Assembly: GCF_904849725.1 (NCBI RefSeq)
Contig: NC_058524.1
Coordinates: 492,316,763-492,380,762, forward strand
DNA: 64,000 bases
Direction: 5' to 3'
Origin: Hordeum vulgare subsp. vulgare
Lineage: Eukaryota; Streptophyta; Magnoliopsida; Poales; Poaceae
Shown in pieces: positions 59,005 to 64,000 of this stretch. Each line of letters begins with the position of its first letter. The first letter of the stretch is position 1. Below the pieces are notes generated by a model. The model ran no database searches. It saw nothing but the letters and a program-made list of their open reading frames with translations, and had not been told where the DNA came from. The translations under genes were made by a program, and so were the position numbers.

Positions 59005-60297
59005 ACCACGTGTTCTTGTCCACTCACCCTTATGTGAAGGTTCTTTTCCAATAGTATCAAGTACATACATGCTAACAGTGTGCATCATGGTTTTAAAGTG
59101 AGAACCCCCAACAAGTACCGTTGGGTCTAACTAGTCTGATCTCTTGATTTAATCCACTTACAATCTCATCCATTGCAAGTGCTTCCAAAACCTTTTGAGC
59201 TCTAACCTCTCGAAGCATGTCATGGCGCTTACAAGAAACTCCAACAATATTGAGAAAGTAAGAAACATGATCAAAGAACCACGAACATGGTTCATTTTGC
59301 TTTACCTCCGCTATAAGAATCAATTTAAGTTGATGTGCAACACAATTGATGTAATAAGCAAATGGTGCCTCTTTCATAACCAATGTTTTCAACCCTTTAA
59401 TCGCCTATGTCATGTTGCTATCTCCATCAAATCATTGCCCACATATTTAATTAGGAGATAAATGATGATATTTAAGCAAAGTTTGGATTGCATCCTTAAG
59501 CGACAATGAAGTTGTATTGGCAACATGCACAACTCAAAGGAAGCTCTCACACCCTCTTCCCAATTTATCATGTCCATGGAATGCTAACCCCTAGTTCAAA
59601 AGAAACAAGCATCTAAGTGCACAAGTTACCCTAGACTTGTACATACGTAGATCCACTTTAGACACCCTCACAATAACATTATCAATTATGATTGGGGTGC
59701 TACAAATAAAGTTTACTCCTCTTGAGCTTTGTTGTGAACACTATTAATACTACCCACATATTTGTCCAATGCATCAAGCTTGTAACAATTTTTCCAACCA
59801 CCTTTAACAAAGGCATCACCTTGGGTCCCCCATTCAATATTCCTTTGAATAAATAATAACACACAAAGCAAAATGTCGCCTCGTATTTGACACTTACTCA
59901 TGCTATTTGTAGTTCTCAAACATACAAAATTGAAGTGTTGTTTTTACCATAGATTTTCCTGACTTTAAAGTTGTGTGCATATGGTTTGACTGCAACCTTT
60001 GGAATGTATCATATTCAAACTTCATCTTGATCATTAACATAATACTCGGAAATAGGAATCCTATCCCCTAGATCAGGTGGAAGCCTTTGAATATTGTATG
60101 ACCTTGCATGCAGATGTGGATTGATGGCAGTTGTGGCGCTTCATCTTCAATATCAACATCAATCTCTGCATCGGGTGGACTAGAGTTGGGGAATGAGAGT
60201 AATGTATTCCTGTATCTTCAAGTTCACGTTGCTCTTCCGCTGCAACATTTTCATGTCTTACCCTCATAATTTTGATAAAATGACTTAATGTCGTCAT
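59005..60297 (-). pseudogene. hAT transposase (ZMYM1/DUF4371 type), N-terminal half
   Basis: The minus strand from 60297 starts MTTLSHFIKIMRVRHENVA, with acidic and polar text after it. A TTF-type zinc-finger region follows, with ISEYYVNDQDEV, YAHNFKVRKIYGK and SVKYEATFCFVCYYLFKG. Then come GGWKNCYKLDALDKYVGSIN and the catalytic-domain text FAYYINCVAHQLKLILIAEV, VGVSCKRHDMLREV and NQEIRLVRPNGT. One extra base turns the expected WGSH motif into a shifted frame near 59095; the correct frame continues as HFKTMMHTVSMYVLDTIGKE to the Copia boundary. Many stops lie between 59400 and 60060. Together with 40818-41689 this gives about 720 codons, close to the family's usual length. Confidence 0.8.
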
Positions 60298-61780
60298 TCC
60301 TCTTCATCTTTGGTTCTAGTATTACAACAAAAATAAGAATGAATACGCCATAGTTGAGCCTGAGTGAGAAGCATAGATGGATCAATTGCATAGAGGCAGT
60401 TAGGCAAGCAAGGAAAAATCAATCAAAAAAACTTACTACCCTACTAAACATTGCCAAATCGCACTAACTACAATAGATATGATTCCTGGTCAAATTGTAC
60501 TGGCTACAATCTACATGTGATATGATTGTTGGACAAACTGCAAGCAAAAAAATGGTCAAAATATACTAGCACTGGACAACACAATGCCAAATTACATTGC
60601 TTACAAGATATACGATTCTTGCCAAAGTTGCACGAAGTATTGTATTTTGGAGTACACAACACAATGCCAAATTCCACTAACAGAAGAATTCACCCAAAGG
60701 GTGTCGGGGTTGGGCATTAGGGACTTAGGATGGACCAGGGGTTGAGGGGTGGGCTTGGGCAGTAGTCAGTTGGGAACTGGGGATGGGAGGGAGCTGGTAC
60801 TGGTAGCAGCAACTCCTCGCCTCCTCCAAGATCCAGAGCGGCGGCTAGCGGCGCCGCTTGACTGCCTGGTTCGGGACTCCAGGTCGGCGAATTCCACGTG
60901 CCTTTCTTTGGAGTACGGACGTATGTAAGATGGCACCTCGTGGTGGAAGGAGATCCGGCATCCAGCCGACACTCCTTTGAAGGGCAGCCGAGCACGGTTC
61001 TTCTTGGTAGAAGGAGGCAAGGAGCGGTGTGCGACTGCGACAACAACAGTCACTGAGCTGCAGACAAGCGGGATCGGGATGTGGATTGCTGGATCAGGTC
61101 GATCTACGGGTCGCTGATGTGCCTCTTCCTCCCTAGCTTCTCTCGCGCTCGCAGGAGAAGATGGGGTGGGAAGATGTTGATTTGGGTTTTAAAAAACATA
61201 AATTTCTTGATATGTCATGGGCTCATGGCACACCCTCTATCTAGAACACGACCTTGAACCACATGTCAATTGAAGTGGTTCATACATGATGACTCCATAC
61301 ATAAGGGCAATGTAGCATTCTCTGCTTGACATGTCACATGTCAACTTGGGCATGTACAACATGGCAGCAACTAACAATTTTTTTAAACAGAACAAACACA
61401 GATAATCAAAATACAAGCACATACATTGGTCCTTATCATACACGCGTACAATACCGGTATTTGCACATTTAAGATACCGAGCTGACACAATATTTTAAAG
61501 TTAGTGAAGCCATCAGAGGCGCCTAAAAGAATAGATGCACAAATGACAAGTCTAAAATTTAAATCTTAATGGATTGGTTTCATCAAAAGAAAAGGCTAAC
61601 CATATGAGCTACGTTGGTTTATATGGCAGTAGCTAACTTTTTTGTTTGTTTGAGAAAAGCAGTAGCTAACTGAAGATTCCATCTAGTTGAAAGTGGCAGG
61701 TGTGTTTTAACCTGTTAATAACAGTGGCATTTATTTATCAATATTTTAAAAAAAGAATTTATCATTAAATGCATGGAGGT
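60298..61780. other. Unassigned DNA upstream of the hAT gene
   Basis: 60720-61150 is GC-rich and could be the promoter/leader of the minus-strand hAT element (open frames of about 100 codons there lack motifs). The rest is AT-rich. hAT terminal repeats were not found. No host gene recognised. Confidence 0.4.
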
Positions 61781-61784
61781 TATT

Positions 61785-62075
61785 CTAATTTTTTTAACAC
61801 AGTACATACGCGAACGGTCGTATACACACGCATGCACTCATTTTTATGAACGCACAGACACACATCACATCCCTATGAACACCTTCAAAAAACTGAGACG
61901 ACATATCATCTTGAGACTTACAAAGTCATCGTAGGCGCCTCGTTATCGACACAAAAGTCTCGTCTCATCAAAAATCCTGAAATAATTTCAGAAACAATGC
62001 AAGCATCCATACTTAAACTCTGATAGACTGAAAATATCACTATTCCTCTAACCATATAATCACAGATTAATTCGT
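61785..62075 (-). repeat. SINE-like fragment (Au-SINE-like)
   Basis: On the plus strand the order is a T-run with AACACAGTACATACGCG, then ATGAACGCACAGACACACAT, CTGAGACGACATATCATCTT, GTCATCGTAGGCGCCTCGTT and finally TATTCCTCTAACCATATAAT. I recall the same order, reversed, in grass Au-type SINEs, whose head is tRNA-like. On the minus strand TATATGGTTAGAGGAATAG would be a decayed A box; a clear B box is missing. Identification is from memory and could be another abundant short repeat. Confidence 0.45.
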
Positions 62076-62497
62076 CATGAAGATCAGTTCGCCGGACATC
62101 TTTATCGGCCGGTGGACGCAGGGTCGACGGACATCTTTGTTGGTGGACCGCGTACGTAACCCATATGTTGCCGTGTGCCATCTGCCACGCTCTGCATCAC
62201 CGCGTGCCAAATCGCCAGGGCCGGTCCGGTGACGGCTCCGATGCAGTTGCAACTACTACCACCGGATACAGCAAACGCGCGCGTGCGTCGACGCGGAACC
62301 GAATCGGGGCGCGACGCCATCGAGACCGATCCGCACGAAACCTCTGGCCCGGCCGGGGCAAACACATCGACCGGCACCGGCGCCGACAGGATCGCGCCCG
62401 ACCCGCGGCCCGCCGATCCACCGTGCCGGGTCCAAACTCTCGGACGTGCGCAGGTTCCGTTCTCTCTGTCTGCCCAGACACGCCGAGGGCGTGCGCC

Positions 62498-62549
62498 GTG
62501 CGCGCGGTTTTTTTTTTTTTTTTTTTTTTTTTGAGGATTGTGCGCGCGG
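62498..62549. repeat. T25 tract plus GAGGATT flanked by perfect 10-bp direct repeats
   Basis: GTGCGCGCGG occurs at 62498-62507 and 62540-62549. Between them lie 25 T (62508-62532) and GAGGATT. This is the form of a retroposed insertion on the minus strand consisting almost only of its poly(A) tail. Confidence 0.75.
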
Positions 62550-63216
62550 CTTCGTGCTCGGTCGCTTCTACTGTTTTGTTTCTGCTGCCTTCTTGCTTTG
62601 CTTGCTTACGCGGTCTGTCTTCTTGCTTGTTTACGCGACAGACAGCGCGAGGCTGTAACAGGACGACGCCCTGCAGTTTCCTCAACAACAGGAAGTGCCC
62701 TTTTTGTCTCAGGCCTGGACAGTTAGTTGTGTACTATACTCTGGAACCCCTTTATGGTCTTCACTTTGTCTGGGATCAGGACCGTTCTAGTTTAGCAGAC
62801 GGATCGGTTCTTGATGTTGGAACACGAGGACATGGTCCCAGATTGTGTTCACAAGGGCAGCGCGCACGGTCTCCGCCTATACGCTTTTGGCCATCGATCT
62901 CCTAAGACTATCCTCCAATGAAGGTAACATAACTCATAGCATAGATGTCATCTAAATAGAAAATATGATGTAACAACTAATTAATGTAAAAAAGATAAAT
63001 TAAGTAACTTAGCTAGTTATTCTATCTATATCTATATATCTATACCTACGTAATAATAAAACGGCTATTGCTTCCGTCGAAAAACCCACCGCGACATTTT
63101 TATAAACAAGCTCCTGTAATTTTTGTTATTCAACCCGCGCTTCATCATTTATCTGCAACGCAAAAGAAAAAAACAATTCGTTGCAAAAATCATACCCGTA
63201 CGCATCGCCTCCTCCG

Positions 63217-63536
63217 GTCGACCCTGAGCCACCCTGGTCTGTGCCCAGGCCGCCGTCACACCACTCGCCGCTGCGGCCGACCTCAACCGCCACCGCTGCC
63301 GATCTCAACCCTACCCGCCTCCGCGGCCGTACCTCTCCCCGCTCACTGTCCCCGTTGCGGCGCTCGAGCGCATCGCGTCGACCCTGGTCCACCCTGGCCT
63401 GTGTCCAGGCCGTTGCCATACCACTCGTCGCCGCGGCCGACGTCAACGACCACTGTTGTCGATCTCAACCCACCCACCTCCGCGGCCGTACCTCTGCCCG
63501 CTTGCTGCCCCCGTTTCGGCGCTCGAGCACAGCTTC
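63217..63536. repeat. GC-rich tandem duplication, period 160 bp
   Basis: GTCGACCCTGAGCCACCCTG at 63217 recurs as GTCGACCCTGGTCCACCCTG at 63377. The match runs through CAGGCCG, CATACCACTCG/CACACCACTCG, CTCCGCGGCCGTACCTCT and GGCGCTCGAGC. The two copies differ at scattered positions. Confidence 0.85.
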
Positions 63537-64000
63537 TGGATCAAATCAACGCGACAGCTACAGTGACTGGGGATGATGCGTCTGCTCGATGCAGAACGGC
63601 GGCGGCGCGCGGATAAGGCGCGACGGAGCGAAGTACTTGCAGGTGGAGGCGGGCCTCCATGGCTCACACGGGGAACTCCGAGGTTATGGCGCGGCAACGA
63701 CGACTCCTTATGGCCAGATAGAGGCGCCTAACCCTTGCTCCCCTCATCGTATCGCCTCCTCCGACAGGAACTCATCATCTGGTGAGATCCCCTCCCCATG
63801 CCTCCAACCGTGTGCCAAGCACCGGCAAGAAATTTTGTTTTGTGGGGATTTGTTTGCTGATGAATGAATGTATTGAATGTAAGATTGTATTGTTGTAGAG
63901 ACATAGAATGGAACACCACCTTCAGTTTGTCATCTGATCCCACATTCTCTACCCCATGAGTGAAATAAGATAATAGTCTATTGATCAATTCACGTAGCCT

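Larger units (their letters stand above)
62090..64000. other. Unassigned right-hand region, partly GC-rich
   Basis: 62100-62500 and 63190-63720 are strongly GC-rich with CpG, while 62900-63070 is AT-rich. Open frames exist (for example 62165-62905, interrupted in sense by a T25 tract) but show no recognised domain, and both strands are open as expected from composition. TCTATATCTATATATCTATA at about 63024 followed by ACCTACGTAATAATAAAAC resembles a Helitron-like or other repeat start, unproven. A gene edge cannot be excluded. Confidence 0.4.

Noticed and set aside
60717..61053. About 100-codon minus-strand frames upstream of the hAT gene as its first exon
   Set aside because: No similarity to the hAT N-terminus and two overlapping frames are equally open; GC content explains them.
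62165..62905. 246-codon frame as a possible host gene
   Set aside because: It reads through the T25 insertion as a run of phenylalanines, and the opposite strand is equally open.

Overview
The window is intergenic DNA of a large grass genome, almost certainly Triticeae (wheat, Aegilops or a close relative). It holds BARE/WIS/Angela-type Copia LTRs (TGTTGGAAATATGCCCTAGA...CCCCAACA), an Athila-type LTR with a tRNA-Asp-like primer site, a CACTA transposon with TCCCGGTT/AACCGGGA subterminal repeats, and a tandem array matching the Triticeae Afa (pAs1) repeat. No intact host gene was recognised. Every recognisable coding region belongs to a transposable element, and nearly all are broken.

Layout. 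1-7125: 5' LTR and decayed gag-pol of a Ty3/Gypsy element of probable Tat type, minus strand, running off the left edge. 7126-9344: unassigned AT-rich DNA with a 127-bp tandem duplication. 9345-21890: one Athila-like LTR split by two insertions, a plus-strand Copia element (10274-19001, TSD GCTTA/TCTTA) and a small CACTA-like element (19014-21372, TSD CTA). 21891-22787: primer site and gutted interior of that Athila-like element. 22788-23745: pieces of two LTR families joined end to end. 23746-35010: an 11.3-kb CACTA element with matching termini and TSD TAG. It keeps only the first codons of a transposase-associated reading frame, and carries a 7.3-copy Afa array, three promoter-like modules, a 45-bp perfect purine/pyrimidine palindrome and a seven-exon Ulp1-like (C48) protease gene with premature stops.

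35011-40690: AT-rich degenerate repeats and unassigned low-copy-looking DNA. 40818-60297: a hAT transposase pseudogene (ZMYM1/DUF4371 type, minus strand) cut in two by a minus-strand Copia element (41690-59004), which is itself split by a younger Copia element (48142-56758, perfect TSD CAATA). 60300-64000: unassigned DNA with a SINE-like fragment, a T25 tract flanked by perfect 10-bp direct repeats, and a GC-rich 160-bp duplication.

Relative ages read from the nesting: hAT, then outer Copia, then inner Copia; and Athila-like LTR, then forward Copia and CACTA-like insertions. The most unusual object is the 23.7-35.0 kb CACTA element, where a satellite-type array occupies the place of the transposase body beside a cysteine-protease gene that keeps its catalytic triad. 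No annotation or alignment software was used; element boundaries come from terminal motifs and target-site duplications read by eye.
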